NCBI GenBank assembly: GCA_013396635.1
Contig: WBMW01005007.1
Span: 929,585 to 993,584, forward strand
From: Penelope pileata
Taxonomy: Eukaryota; Chordata; Aves; Galliformes; Cracidae
Length of the DNA: 64,000 bases
Direction of reading: 5' to 3'
In this document: positions 13,771-25,600 of the stretch, in pieces
Position numbering within the stretch: position 1 is the first letter of the stretch
Layout: each line of letters begins with the position of its first letter
Position numbers and translations under genes: made by a program
The notes under the pieces: model-generated
Told to the model about the DNA's origin: nothing
Seen by the model: only the letters and a program-made list of their open reading frames with translations
The model's database searches: none

Positions 13771-13969
13771 TTGGTTATTAGAAATTCTTCACGATGAGGG
13801 TGGTGAGGTACTGGATGAGAGAAACTGTGGATGCCCCATCCCTGGAGGCCAGGCTGGATGGAGCCCTGGGCAGCCTGACCTAGTGGAAGGTATCTCTGCC
13901 CAGGGCAGTGAGCTGGAACCACATGGTTTTTAAGATCCCTTCCAACTCAAACCATTCTTTGAATCTACA
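13771..13969 (+). mobile_element. CR1 LINE 3' end fragment
   Basis: This is the 3' end of a chicken-repeat-1 (CR1) non-LTR retrotransposon, sense on the plus strand. The typical order is present: TTATTAGAAATTCTTCAC, then GTGGTGAGG, then TGTGGATGCCCCATCCCTGG, then CTGGATGGAGCCCTGGGCAG, then TAGTGGAAGGT, and finally CCCTTCCAACTCAAACCATT followed by a degraded terminal repeat (ATTCTTTGA ATCT). Internal bases around the usual GGCTGCCCAGAGAAG are deleted. CR1 copies are normally 5'-truncated, lack a poly(A) tail and end in short octamer repeats, all consistent with this copy. It codes for nothing; an antisense open frame at 13617-13922 is a shadow of it. Confidence 0.92.
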
Positions 13970-16900
13970 TGTGCTGATGAAGACATACCACAGATTCTTT
14001 TCAGGAAGTTTTTTTTATTTTGATTCTGTTTAAAATTGAACTTTTGACTTTGAAGGTAAGCATATTATTCCAAACCTTCACTTTGATTATATTACCATAA
14101 TTGAAATTAGTGATAAAGTTTTCAGGATCTAAAGTTAACCTTAATGCATAATTGGAAATTATTTCTTACAAAAAAAGGAATTCAGCAATAGAAATTATCA
14201 TCTCTTTGTTTTGAAGAAGGGAGAAAAAAAGCATTAAAGTGACTAAAAATATCTAAATTAATATTTCGCCAGTGTCCCAGTTCACCTATAAGAATATTTT
14301 GTATTCACGCTTTAAATTAGCTGTAATTGTTATCAGTATCTATATTAATAATTATAAATAAAACTGATAGAGGCTAGCAAAAGATTACAAATCAAGATGT
14401 TTTACTTCAGGAAAAATGATAGTGAATACCCTGCTTGTGGACAGAATTACATTGAGCCTTTCAAAATTCCTGTGCAAAATATGCAATGCTGTTTGATTGA
14501 GATGCACAGTGCCACTCGGTGCAAGTATCAGACATTCCAATTGACTGTGTACTTCAACAACAGAAATTACTACCTTCTGCTGACTTCTAATTTCCTTTAG
14601 TCTGCTGTTAGTTTTATTTGTACATTAAGGCTCCCCTACTTCAGCCCACCCAACTGATATCTGTAGGTTACAGTCAGGAGACTGGAAAGTCATCTGTAGA
14701 CCCAACTATTCTAAATAAACTGTGTATTTACAAATTATACATTTTGGCCGATTTACAAAGCTGTCAGTAAACGCCTCACTGCACCTGGAATCCAATATCT
14801 CTTATCTACATAGAAAAATTCACCTACCGGAGCATGCACAACAGAGAGTCATTAACCTTTAAGGAGGATGCTTTCACACTAGAATACCTTTGAGAAACTA
14901 GCAACAGTTTGGGGGCCTAGCAGCACCAAATCACCATGGAGAACTAGTAGGCAGAGAGCCTTCATCATCACCGTATGCCACTGGGGCCAAACAAAACAAT
15001 AACAAAGCAAACTACTTTTATCAATGGACTAGGAAGGGAGGTTCAGAACATGGATATCTGCGAGTTAGGACCCAGCTAGAGCTGCCATCTGAGCATTCGA
15101 CAGAACGAACTCTATATACTCCCAGCTATGACAGCATGTGCTTTCACGTTGATTTATACTACAGAAATAGGAAGTTTTTGTTGACTAAGATTATGGTGAA
15201 ACCTACCTGAGGGTCAAAGCCCTAAATGAAATCATTTGTATACCTGTAAACGAAACGCTGCTGCTACCCACTGCTTGTGATAACACCTGGAACTGAAAGA
15301 GTTTTCATTTTTTCATCACATCATAATAATTTGAATTGGCAGAAGTTTGCCTTATTTTCCTCTTTAAAAAAAAAAAACCTAATGCATCATATTAAAAAGA
15401 TTTGAATGCATTTGCGGTGTAAGTCTTCTGGAAAATTGCCTTCACGCATAGACAGTCTTGTAATTTCCAGTTTCACCATTCTTCTCCTATTTGCCTTTTA
15501 ATAATGTGGCATATTTAAACTGCCATGGGACAGAAATATTTATTAGAAGAAGTACTCAGTAATAACATATCTAGGATGAAAGTTATATTCCTTCTTTAAC
15601 TGTGTCACAGAGCACCAGCCCCCATCTCTCGCCTGTTCCCAAAACCATCTGTAGGATGGCTGATAAACCTGGATAGCAGCAGACCTATCAGCTTTCCTAA
15701 TCTCCTGCTCATCGTGACCTCCGGCTCAGATCATACTCTGTAGCACTGCACAGACATCTGAAGAGCTGGTGCACAGCATAAATTCCCCAAAACCTTTTAA
15801 TCCTTTAATACAGCAGCATAATATTGATTTGATCATGTCGATGAGGGGCTAAGAGTGTGGAAGAAAAATAAATGGCTCTATCTGTAGCAGCACTTCATTC
15901 TCCAGATTGTCTGCATTCTCAACGTTTCTTCTCAAAGATTTTTAGCTCTTCTTCCTGAGCAAATATATTCCTCATTTGTTTCTAACCAACAGTTCGACAC
16001 CGAAAAACAGTTGAAGAGGCAAAAAATGCAATGCAAACCAGTTTGGTGCAACTGACAGGCACTAGAAGTAAAGATCATTTATGAGTTTTGAGTCAAGTAA
16101 CAGCAGATTGCTAAGATGACTGACACAGTAGGACATAGCTTGACTGACTTGTTTTTTTTCTATTCCATTTACAAGTAAACAGCAGAAACGTTTTCAGCAT
16201 TTAAGAAACACTAAGGTTATCTGGGAAATGGTTCTCAATTTAAATTCTATTGCCATTTTAAAAAGTAAAGATGGGGATAGAAGATGAATTCTCCATATCA
16301 GAGGAATTACATCCAACTAACGGTAAAATAAATTATGACATGTAGCACATATCGCCCAATTGCTTTTCAGTCACAACTTGAGGCCAAACATCACTTGTCT
16401 ATTTTTTCTTTTTTACACACTAACAGCTGGACACATTTATCCATGGTAAGCTGCCTTGCTAATGAATTACGTTTAACAACATAATTATAAATCTCCAAAA
16501 TCAAAATGGAGACACTACAGAAACTTGAGATACATTACAGGCAGATTCCAAGTTATTCTTCTAATGGCTCATGCAATTGAGATGTGCACAGTGAGTACTT
16601 TTGGCCACATAAGGAGAGATGGGCTGTGTCAGTCCTCTCCGAACACGGGAAGGGAAGACAAGATGCTCTGTATCAGGACTTCAGTTAATAATGACTTAAC
16701 AATTTAGTTAATAATTTTAAGAATATCATAAAAAGATAGCATAAAATCAGAGACCGTTATTGTTGAAAGAACCTGAAGTTGTCAAGGCATCTTTATCAGC
16801 TAGTTGCTGCTGAGTACAGGACTCTGGTTCCTTTAAAATATTCAACACAATTAATTAGTCCTCTACTAGATAGCAACGTTGGAAAGTTGTAAAGCTCAAA

Positions 16901-19900
16901 ATCTCCAAAAAGGACTTTCTTTCCCCTCTCTAATTACTGTGTAATGATACTTGAGTTCTAGTCTGTACTCTGAAAGCCAGTGACACTCCATGAAGAGATC
17001 CTGTGTCTTCTGTCAAGCAGTGTTCTCTAAAAATAACCCAAAAATCAGACTTAGCCGTAGTACGGAAGCAGACTTATTAGAAGTACTTCTTAGTTGCACT
17101 TGCACTACTAAGTATTACCATGCCAGGGAACATTCCTGCACACCAAAACTTTCCTGTCTGTACTCTTAAAGCACTGAAACGTAGTTTTGGACTGTGATGA
17201 CCAGTGCACTTCCCAACAACTACCTGCCACAGTCCATGAGTTAGCAGATGTGGGAGATGGCTCCTAATAGGCAATCTGCCTACAGGCTTGCTGGCTCTGC
17301 TCTGGAAGACACAAAGAGTGTAAAAATATATTATGAGTGTATGGATAGACCATAAAAGTTCTTGGCATATTTCATTTAGTAATGACTGCGTGTCAGTTAC
17401 AGCGCAGATACCAGATGCTGATTGAAATATGTTCAGATCAAGTTATTAATACATAGATACTATATTTGGGAAAAGGTAGATGTTTTAATTTTTTGAAGTA
17501 CATGTTCACCTTTGCACAATTGGTATGTAAAAATGGCTGCCATAAAAGAAAAATGGAGATGCAAACCATTGCTAAAGAAGTAAACATTTCTGAAGAATTT
17601 GCATACAATTCAGAGAAGCGGTAAGTGCATTAGACCATATTTGTGGGTTTAGCCAGTTAGGTTAGGTTTTATTTGCAAACGCAGTTAAGTTACTATAGTG
17701 GAAAAACATTACTTCGGGGTGAAGATCTTTCCTAAGAGAAAGAAGGTTGCTATAGTAGCAATCTCTCTGCGTTGCAGATACACAACCTGAGAAAACTACA
17801 TTGTGTGGAATAATCCAGCTAGTGCAATAAAATAATTGCCATTAACTTTTTTAAGGCCACTGCTTTCTGAGCACTGAATGAAAATAACCAGTGTGAGGGC
17901 ACAGATTGAAGTAGTGTGTACCTCTGCTGCTACCAGATGTATACTGACAGTGTTATTTGTTTTTACTTGTTTAGGAGATGAAGAAAGTTTTATTCTTCAG
18001 AAGAAAAGGGAACTGGCACCATCCCACCAAGTTCTTCTACGTGCTGCACCTCAGGGGTCCAGCCAGCAACTTAATTTTGCTTTTGTTTTGTCTTTACATA
18101 AGGGTCTCCATATGCTTTGCCAGCATATCCATATGTTGTTTCTTTGGATCTCTGAATAAAGGATTTGGGATTTATTTTCTTTTCAACTAACAAAGACTTT
18201 GTTAACATTTATCTCATCTGAAATGAAAACACGACGTGGAAATCAAGAAAATAATCTCATCAGCTTTCCCTTTGCCTCCTGAAGCCTACAAATAGCTAAT
18301 CTTTTGCTACATTTCTCAATACTCAGCAGTCAGTTCTAACACGTGGAGTGCAGCACATGATCATATATCTTAGGGAATCTGGGACAGATTTCAAAACAGT
18401 ATTGAATCAAAACACATGACAAAATTTATTTCCCAAGAACATCTAAAATGTTTGGGAAAAAAAGCATATATTTCAGAAGCAGAAGCATGGTACATTTTTC
18501 CTTGAATGTCTGTCTATAAAAGTACTGTTTTTGCGAAAACTTTAAAAGTCATAGCCTTTAGAAGTTACTAATAACTACTACACTGCAGCTTATTCCATGC
18601 AAATATAATGCAGCCTACTTTCTTGTTCATCTTTTATTCCTCTTTTTTTTTTTTTTGGCAACATTTGTGGACTGCTACTAAATAAAAAGATGGAGCAAAA
18701 TAATGCCAAGTCAAAATCTTTTCTCTGTCACTATTTACTAGAGCCTCTTATTTAAGTCCATCCAAAGAATACTCATTAGTTTGAACGCAGTGGAGGAATT
18801 GCCAAGTGTTTACCAAGATACACAAACAATTGGAGACCTTAACATTTAATCTGGAGAATAAAGAAGCAGATTGGGGAAGCAGACATTTTTCTTGCATGGA
18901 ATAACTTTTCATTGCATAATTTGGTTTTCTGTTCTTCACATCTTTACAGCCCTTTCTAGTAAATCACCTCTAGTTCCCTGGTTTTTATGTGTATGCATAC
19001 ATGTGTATGGCCACTGAAAGATAATATGGGGAGAAAAAAAAGATTGCCTTACTCATATGCAGTGAACATGTGCAGCTGGTCACCCACACACCCATGAAGC
19101 AGTAGCTCTTGTTTGGTATTTCAACTTCTCAGCCTACATTTCTCTCTCTTGAATTATAACAACTTAACTTTGCAATTGTAGAAGAGCCCTTAAACTACTT
19201 ATTGCTGTTTCCGTCTATCTACATTTTAAACATTTTATTTTCAAATAACAGAAAAACCTGCATATTAATATTGTTTTTCAGATGATGGAAATCATATATA
19301 AGTATACAAAATATACTTTAGTATGACAAATAGTTATTTTGTTATGAATGTACAGCCATATCGCTGTGAGTTTTCTCTTCCCATGCTGTCCTCTCCAGGA
19401 TATTTTCGTAGAAAGAGACTCTAAAACCCACAAAGACATCACAACTGAGTACCATGACTTTGTAAACTGAGACCTGGATTATGTAGATGCATCAGGTAGA
19501 TGCATCATGATGAGGAAAGACCCAAGTGAGTTAATAATATCCAGAAATCTTCACTGTGTCAGTTTGAAAGCAAAGAAATCACTATCACAAGGAACCACCT
19601 GCAATATACATAGTTCATGCAGTGAAAACTCAGTATATATGAGTAAATGCTTTAAGCTCCATTTCTCTTACACAGCAGTCGGTGGACGTTGGCAAAGTCT
19701 CTGCAACTTTATCAAAATAAAAATGCAATTGAACATGTTCATGTTCACTTCAGCCACATGTACATACAGCCCCTGACCACTAATTTTATTTGTGTAATGC
19801 CAATGACTCCAAGGAAGCCTGTGGTTTCTATCATGGCAATGATGATACAGTCTCTCTCTTTGTTCTCTCTGCTTTTTTGCATCGTATCCCTCATGCAATA

Positions 19901-20389
19901 GACATACCATCTCAGAGGAAATTTTCTGTTACTCCTGTCCCGTTAGCCATTAATTTCTGAATAAATAAATAAATAAATAATCCCAAATTAACACTTTCTG
20001 GTCACCATAAGCAAGTGCACCATGTTATATAGCAATGTCAACTTTTCGACTCTTAGGGCAGCAATCCACAAACAACTAAGACAAACAAAGAGAATTACAG
20101 CACATTTTACTGTGAGAGCACAGACAAGAGATGTCCTGCAGTAACAGGGGAAATTAAAAGCCTATGTGAAAGCCCACAGTAGAGTAGAGTATATTTCACT
20201 CTAGTCTGACATTCAGCCACCATTTTATTTGGATGGTGATATAAAATTAACATAAATGTGTTTCATAAAGCTCAAGGCTAAGAAAAGAATCACAGAAAAG
20301 ACGGGCTGACAGATCATAATTTTTCTTACGAAGTAAAACTGGTTAAAATTATCTGTGGCAGTCTTTCTGTATATTCTTATGTTAGCAAC
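13970..20389. other. Non-coding unique sequence, no gene recognised
   Basis: Nothing longer than about 93 codons is open, and no family is recognisable. The part at 15600-15860 contains fewer A/T runs and looks less decayed than its neighbours, which may mean conservation. A T13 run is at 18644-18656, an imperfect 13-bp tandem duplication (GTAGATGCATCAG) at 19483-19508, and an AAAT/TAAA tetranucleotide repeat at about 19960-19980. Confidence 0.65.
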
Positions 20390-20713
20390 TACACAGGTTG
20401 CTCTGGAAGTAAAGCCTCCTATTTGTTTGCATGGAAACTACAACAGTTACAAAACGTACAATAACACTATTCGACAGAGAAAATTCTCAGCTACAAAACA
20501 CTATTTTTTGACTTAGTCATCACCATCAGCTATGCATTTTCACCAGCAATGAAGTAGAGTCTGCATGCTGTGCTCGGAAAAATTTGCACCAGCAGAGGTG
20601 ACCCGCTGTCACTGTTGCCACCGCTGAAACGCAGCACCCACCGCATCACCATGCTGACAACCACTATTTGGTCTCCACCAATATTCAGCAAGCATCAATG
20701 AATGTCGATGGGT
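20390..20713 (+). mobile_element. Tc1/mariner non-autonomous element (Galluhop/Mariner1-like), 3'-truncated
   Basis: The left end begins at a TA (20390-20391), followed by a terminal-repeat-like CACAGGTTGCTCTGGA and then AGTAA. The same spacing of 16 bases between TA and AGTAA is seen in the copy at 60.2 kb. Further landmarks shared with that copy are GGAAACTACAACAG, ATTCTCAGCTACAAAACACT, GTCATCACCAT, GCATTTTCACCAGC and TTTGGTCTCCA. Homology stops at about 20713, so the right third including the right terminal repeat is missing. The element has no transposase frame. By eye it differs from the 60-kb copy at roughly a quarter of positions, consistent with an old, inactive insertion. Confidence 0.85.
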
Positions 20714-21064
20714 ATATGCAGAGATTTGTCGAAAACACTTGCTTATTAGTTTAAACTGTTCCAACGACACTAGTCAAGAAGAAAATCCCTCAAACTTCAG
20801 AGCAGTGAAGGGATGAGATACAGAGTGATGAAATATGCATATTATCCATAGGTACCGCCTCAAAATTAGATGTCCACCAAGTAGAACAACCCTAAGAGCC
20901 AACTCTATTTTAAAATAAGATAGCTGGGAAGAAGAGAGAGAAAATCACAGTAGCGGCTATTATGCCTAAAAGATCAGATATCAGACTATTCTGTAGGCAA
21001 GAGACCCATGGTTCCATTTTTGTGTCACTGAACACAATGCATTTTATTCCACAGCTCCACTGGT

Positions 21065-21110
21065 GGGGGGGAAAAAAAAAAAAAAAGGAAGAAAAAGAAA
21101 AAAAGAAAAA
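21065..21110. repeat. Polypurine tract (G7 then A/G-rich)
   Basis: Forty-six consecutive purines are present: seven G, then a run of sixteen or so A, then mixed A/G. The open frame 20962-21345 crosses this tract and its lysine-rich segment is an artefact of it. Such mirror-like purine tracts can form triplex DNA in vitro; no function is implied. Confidence 0.9.
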
Positions 21111-21538
21111 TTCAACTCACACCAAAACCAATTGGACAAAAGTACCTATACAGAAAAATTGCAATAACCAGAGGTATGAGCCTCGGGTTAGAGAAACAGA
21201 GAGATTTAAACTCCAAAGGATAAGCATGCTGTTAAGCAGCAGCAGTGTCTCTTTGCTTACTCCTTTCTCATCATCTAACTCCTGCATGCCTGGCTGTCTG
21301 CCTCTGAGAGTAGATGGGAGTGCGAAGTTCAGATTGTCCTCATAGGCTCTTCTAAAGTCATCTGGGGAGAAAACTCTTCTGATAAGCTGTAGCTTCAAAC
21401 CCACTCAAACTGAAGACAGCTCCAACTTTCAAGTAGACCATTAGGATGCTTCCAAAATGATCTCCTTATGCCCTGTCCCTCTGCGCCCAATCAAAAAAAT
21501 CAACCAGAAAAGAAAATCAGCTACCAACAACAGGAAAA

Positions 21539-21540
21539 NN
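21539..21540. other. Two-base assembly gap (NN)
   Basis: The only ambiguous bases in the window are here. They mark a sequencing or assembly uncertainty rather than biology. The true length of the missing sequence is unknown. Confidence 0.98.
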
Positions 21541-22289
21541 CAACACCTTCTGAAAATGACTAAACTGCTGCAATTTGTACCAGCTCTTTGTTTTTGGTAA
21601 GGCCTTTGGCTCCTCAGACTAGGGTGCTTCTAGATGTACATGGAAGATAGCTGTAATCTTTTAGAACTTGACATGAGGCACTAAGCTGTTTTTGCCTGAC
21701 TTTTCTATAGCCCCCTCTTCAGCCAAGAAGCCTAGATTTCACCTAGATATACAGTTTCTCTCTGTCTCACTGACTTCTGATGGGGACTTGAAAGAAATTT
21801 TTTCTCAACAGCAAAATTCACATGGCTTTGTCTTAGAGGTTTTTAACCCAGTTCACAGCAAATGCAATTTTCCATCTCTGCATTCCTCTCGTGTCTTCCA
21901 CAGTGTACATCGTCCAGCTCAGCACTGTTGATGACATGCTCACAGGAGAAGGCGTGCTTTGTATCTCTGTCCTATAGCCTGGAAAACTGAAGTGAAAGAC
22001 GTTTCACTGTACAATTACATTTTGTAATGTCCAGCAACAAAGTATGTGTATATTATATAATTCTGCCACAACAGTAACCATGCCTGTTCTTATAACCATT
22101 GTTTCTGCTTTCTCATTTCTTTATCAAAGAAGACAACCAACTGATTTCACCATCACTTATACTTACAACCTCAGAGCTAATTTTTTTCTTTCCTCTCTTC
22201 CTGTACACTTGAGTCACACTCAAATTCTGTGCTACTTCATTCCTAACATCTCCAAGATCCTGCTGATATTTCCTATAGCCAAGTCTCCC

Positions 22290-22610
22290 AATTCAGACCC
22301 TCATTGCACCCCACATTCATCACTGATAAACCCTGCTCCTTGAGTTGCCAAAAAGACTTCCTTCATTCCATGCATTACACAGCTGCAATAGCCATCTTCT
22401 TCACCTGCCAATTTGATCATGTCAAGTCACTCCCTCTTTGAAGCCTTCCACTTCTATCACATCAAATTTAAGCTTCTTGTCATCACCTTCAAAGCTCTAA
22501 ATTGCCTGCCACTGTTTCCCCATTCCCTTGACCTTATACTGTGAGTTCCCTACGGCTAAAAATGTCCTCCTTGAACTGTAAAGTGATTAATTGTATGACA
22601 GAGACTATTA
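22290..22610 (+). mobile_element. Ancient L2/CR1-superfamily LINE fossil, C-terminal reverse transcriptase
   Basis: The plus strand carries decayed codons of the C-terminal part of an L2/CR1-type reverse transcriptase. Around 22380-22440 one frame reads AAIAIFFTCQFDHVKSLPL. At 22445-22502 another reads FHFYHIKFKLLVITFKALN. These correspond to the family's conserved AARLLTRTRR-DHITP and LHWLPVxFRIxFKLLLLTFKAL segments. At least one frameshift and stop codons separate them, so the copy is long dead. The bases after it (TCCTCCTTGAACTGTAAAG and a GACAGAGACTAT block) recall the L2-type 3' untranslated end. Boundaries are approximate and the fossil may extend upstream to about 22050. It is clearly older and more diverged than the two CR1 ends in this window. 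Confidence 0.75.
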
Positions 22611-25600
22611 CCACAAACAAATCATAAACATTAAAGCTTGCACCAAACCTCATCGGCAATTTCCTTCCCAACCCTGCAAACCAATTGCTACAGCTCAGAC
22701 AATAGTAAGGAAAATTTCACTTCTTAGTTAAGACCAACAAAATTTCTAAATTATTGATCTTAAAACCTCTCTTCTGCAGAGTAACAGAGAAAATTACAGT
22801 TTGGAGACTGCAACAGAAAAACATGCAGTAACAAAATACTGAGTGCACAGAAAGTTTTTCACAAACTCAGTTGAGAGCAAAAGGACCAACATAAATTCTC
22901 CTCAAAGGATGCATACACAACAACAAATAAATGCTCTTCTACATCTAACTGAAACCCCTACAGAAGGGTTGTATGCCTCTTTATGCACGCTACATCACAC
23001 CAGGAACTAATTGCTTTCCCACACACCACTCTGCAGAGATCTCTGTTCCTCAGGTGTGCCAAACATGGAAGAAAATTTCACATCACTGCTTTAAAAGATT
23101 ATCGTATATAGTAATATATCTATTTTGCGTGCTCATCTGTTCTGATACAAAATTCCTATCTGGGGAAACCAAACAGGGTAGTAGTACACTTCTGTGGTGC
23201 CAGGCTGACTGGAAGGAAAGACTTCAAAACTGTAAGAGCTGCAACTCTCCTTGCTGCTTCCTTTATCAACTTAATTTCAACAGCTTCCCATCTTGGTATA
23301 GATACTCAGCACAAGAACTTATTTAAAAATAAGCTTTTAGCAGATAACCAGATTCCTTAACCTTAAATGCTGCCAGAAGATGAGACAATTGTGTTTCACC
23401 ATCCAGCTCTTCTGTCCAAAGGTATGTCATTCTGGATTTGAGAGAGCAAGCTGGCTAACCAGTGGAAATGGCCCATATCTGCTCTGAAGAGCTTTTCTTG
23501 TTATATGTATTCCAGCTTTACATTAATTGAGACACGCTAGATTCTCCAGTGTGTCATAAGCCTGCAAAATGTCGACATCTGTAGCAGATTTAATTCCTTT
23601 TTCCATAGCCACCATTACGTCAAATGCATGCTATATTTTCATTATTTCCCTGTTTGCTCATGACGGACTCAAACACCCATGACAGCTCAGCACAAAGGGA
23701 CCACTCAAACTTTTATGGATCCCAGCAAAGGCCACTGAGAGACCTCCTCAGGCCATGACACTGTCCTACAGCCTGCACACTGCCACCCTGTTAGTGAAAG
23801 TATCTGTTGTTCTTACCACTACACTTTCCTCTCCTTTTATTACTCATATATTTTATTCACACTGTGAAGACAGTCTAATCTTTCTAGTGTGTTAAAAAAA
23901 AAAAAAAAAAAATCTCTTATCAGCATCTGTTACATTCATGTAAATACCTATTTCAGGAAAGGCAGATGCACTGAAAAGGGAAAACATGGGAAAACATCCC
24001 ATAAAATCTATTGCCCTTTTTTCTGTAGCAGCTGTGATTTTCAAAACCCAGCCACAAGTTCACAAAGATCATAAAGAAGAGCAACGACAGCACAATCTGG
24101 TGGGTGCAGGCTTCCTGAGCTAATTCCCAGCCCCCTGAACCTCTGCTTCCTGACTTACGCTTCATCTGCTCCTCTGGTGAGGTTGCTGGGGTGAGGTGAC
24201 ATGTTGCAGCCTGCGCTGATCTGGGATATGCTGATACTGAAGGAGGAGCTCTGGGTGTGGCCAACTCGTTGGCCATCTCCCACCATGATCTCAGTCACTT
24301 CATCTGCCCCACCTCCTTCTCTGCACCACATCAAGCGCTCACCTGATTTAGCACTAGGTAGTCATCAGAAGAGGCCTGAGAAAAGCAATTTAAGAGTTTT
24401 CTGCTGAATTAGTAAGCCGAATGGACTAAAAGAGAAGTCCCGTGAGAGCCACAACTGCAGCAAAGACGACTGGCAAACTGTGTGGTTAGCAGGAGACATG
24501 AGGAGCAAGGAGAAGAAGGGAGGACTCCTCTCTACAGTGCACAATGAGCTGCAACATGTAACTGCACCTCCAGGATGAGGCTATGAAGCAGGCTGAACAA
24601 AGCCAGCCTGGTAATTTACTGGCTTGGTGCAGTGAAATGCAGGTTTGATGAATACCTGAACTGGCACAAGTGAGTGGGACACAGGACTGTGCAGCCAGTT
24701 GTTCAATCAGCTTAAATTCCCATTAGGTGCTGAGAGGAACTTCAGCAGTCTGTCTGAAACAGGAGCTTCTCTCATCTGTGTTCTTACAATACCCCATTCT
24801 GCATAACTTCAGACTCAATGAGGCCATTAAGTGCAATCACAATATAAAAATACAGTAACAGATAACATAAGACGTAACAGTGAACATGCTTCTTGTAACG
24901 TTTGCTGAACAGTCATATTTATTACAGATTCATTACAGATTTTGCATGAAAAATAATATCTTTGACAGATCTCCCAATGATTCAAGATTATGAAGTCCAA
25001 TAAGAAGTACTCATATTTTCGAAGATCTTAGGCACTAGAAAGAGAACCATAAACCCTTTATGCTTTGTAAGACAAATAGGAAAGATGCATCAACTTAAAT
25101 ATACTGTACTAATATAGCAACACATGGGACCTTGTTTAGCAAACTGATGCACTGTGACAATTTCCAACTCTTTTTGCAGCCTCTTCAAAGCTTAAATAAA
25201 ATCTGACAGTTTTCTTCCTACCATATGTAGGGGTAATGAATCTATCAAGTCTCTTGAGGCAGCCACCAATTATCTCTGACATAAGATACAACACACTTGC
25301 ATTTACTCACACAAGCATAATTTTAACTGTGGGCAAGAATAATTAAAACTTTGGAAGCTACAACAAAGAAAGGACAGAACAGCTGGTGAAATCAAAGAGC
25401 ACTGCAAATATATTTTAAAGCTTCAATGTGCTGATTTCCTCCTGACTATATTAGTGATAGTTAAGGAAGTTCACTGAGAGATGTTCAGTGCGACAGTATG
25501 GCCCAATCCACCTCTGAACAGCCCAAGTGACTAGAGATCCACTAGCGCTTAATGGATCCCCTCTATCTCATGCAATCCTCTAAATATTTTGGTGCAACTT

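Larger units (their letters stand above)
20714..22289. other. Non-coding sequence with polypurine tract and assembly gap
   Basis: No exon is supported. A minus-strand open frame at 21117-21404 (95 codons) is unrelated to any family I know; a CCCCAG acceptor-like site lies inside it. The interval also contains the polypurine tract at 21065-21110 and two unresolved bases at 21539-21540. The region from about 22050 onward may already belong to the decayed LINE that follows. Confidence 0.6.

Noticed and set aside
13617..13922. 101-codon minus-strand frame as a gene
   Set aside because: Its N-terminal half is the antisense of the CR1 fragment.
20962..21345. 127-codon plus-strand frame as a gene
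   Set aside because: It runs through the polypurine tract, whose lysine run is responsible for much of its length.
23894..23912. A19 run as a retrocopy tail
   Set aside because: There is no polyadenylation hexamer upstream and no recognisable coding remnant.
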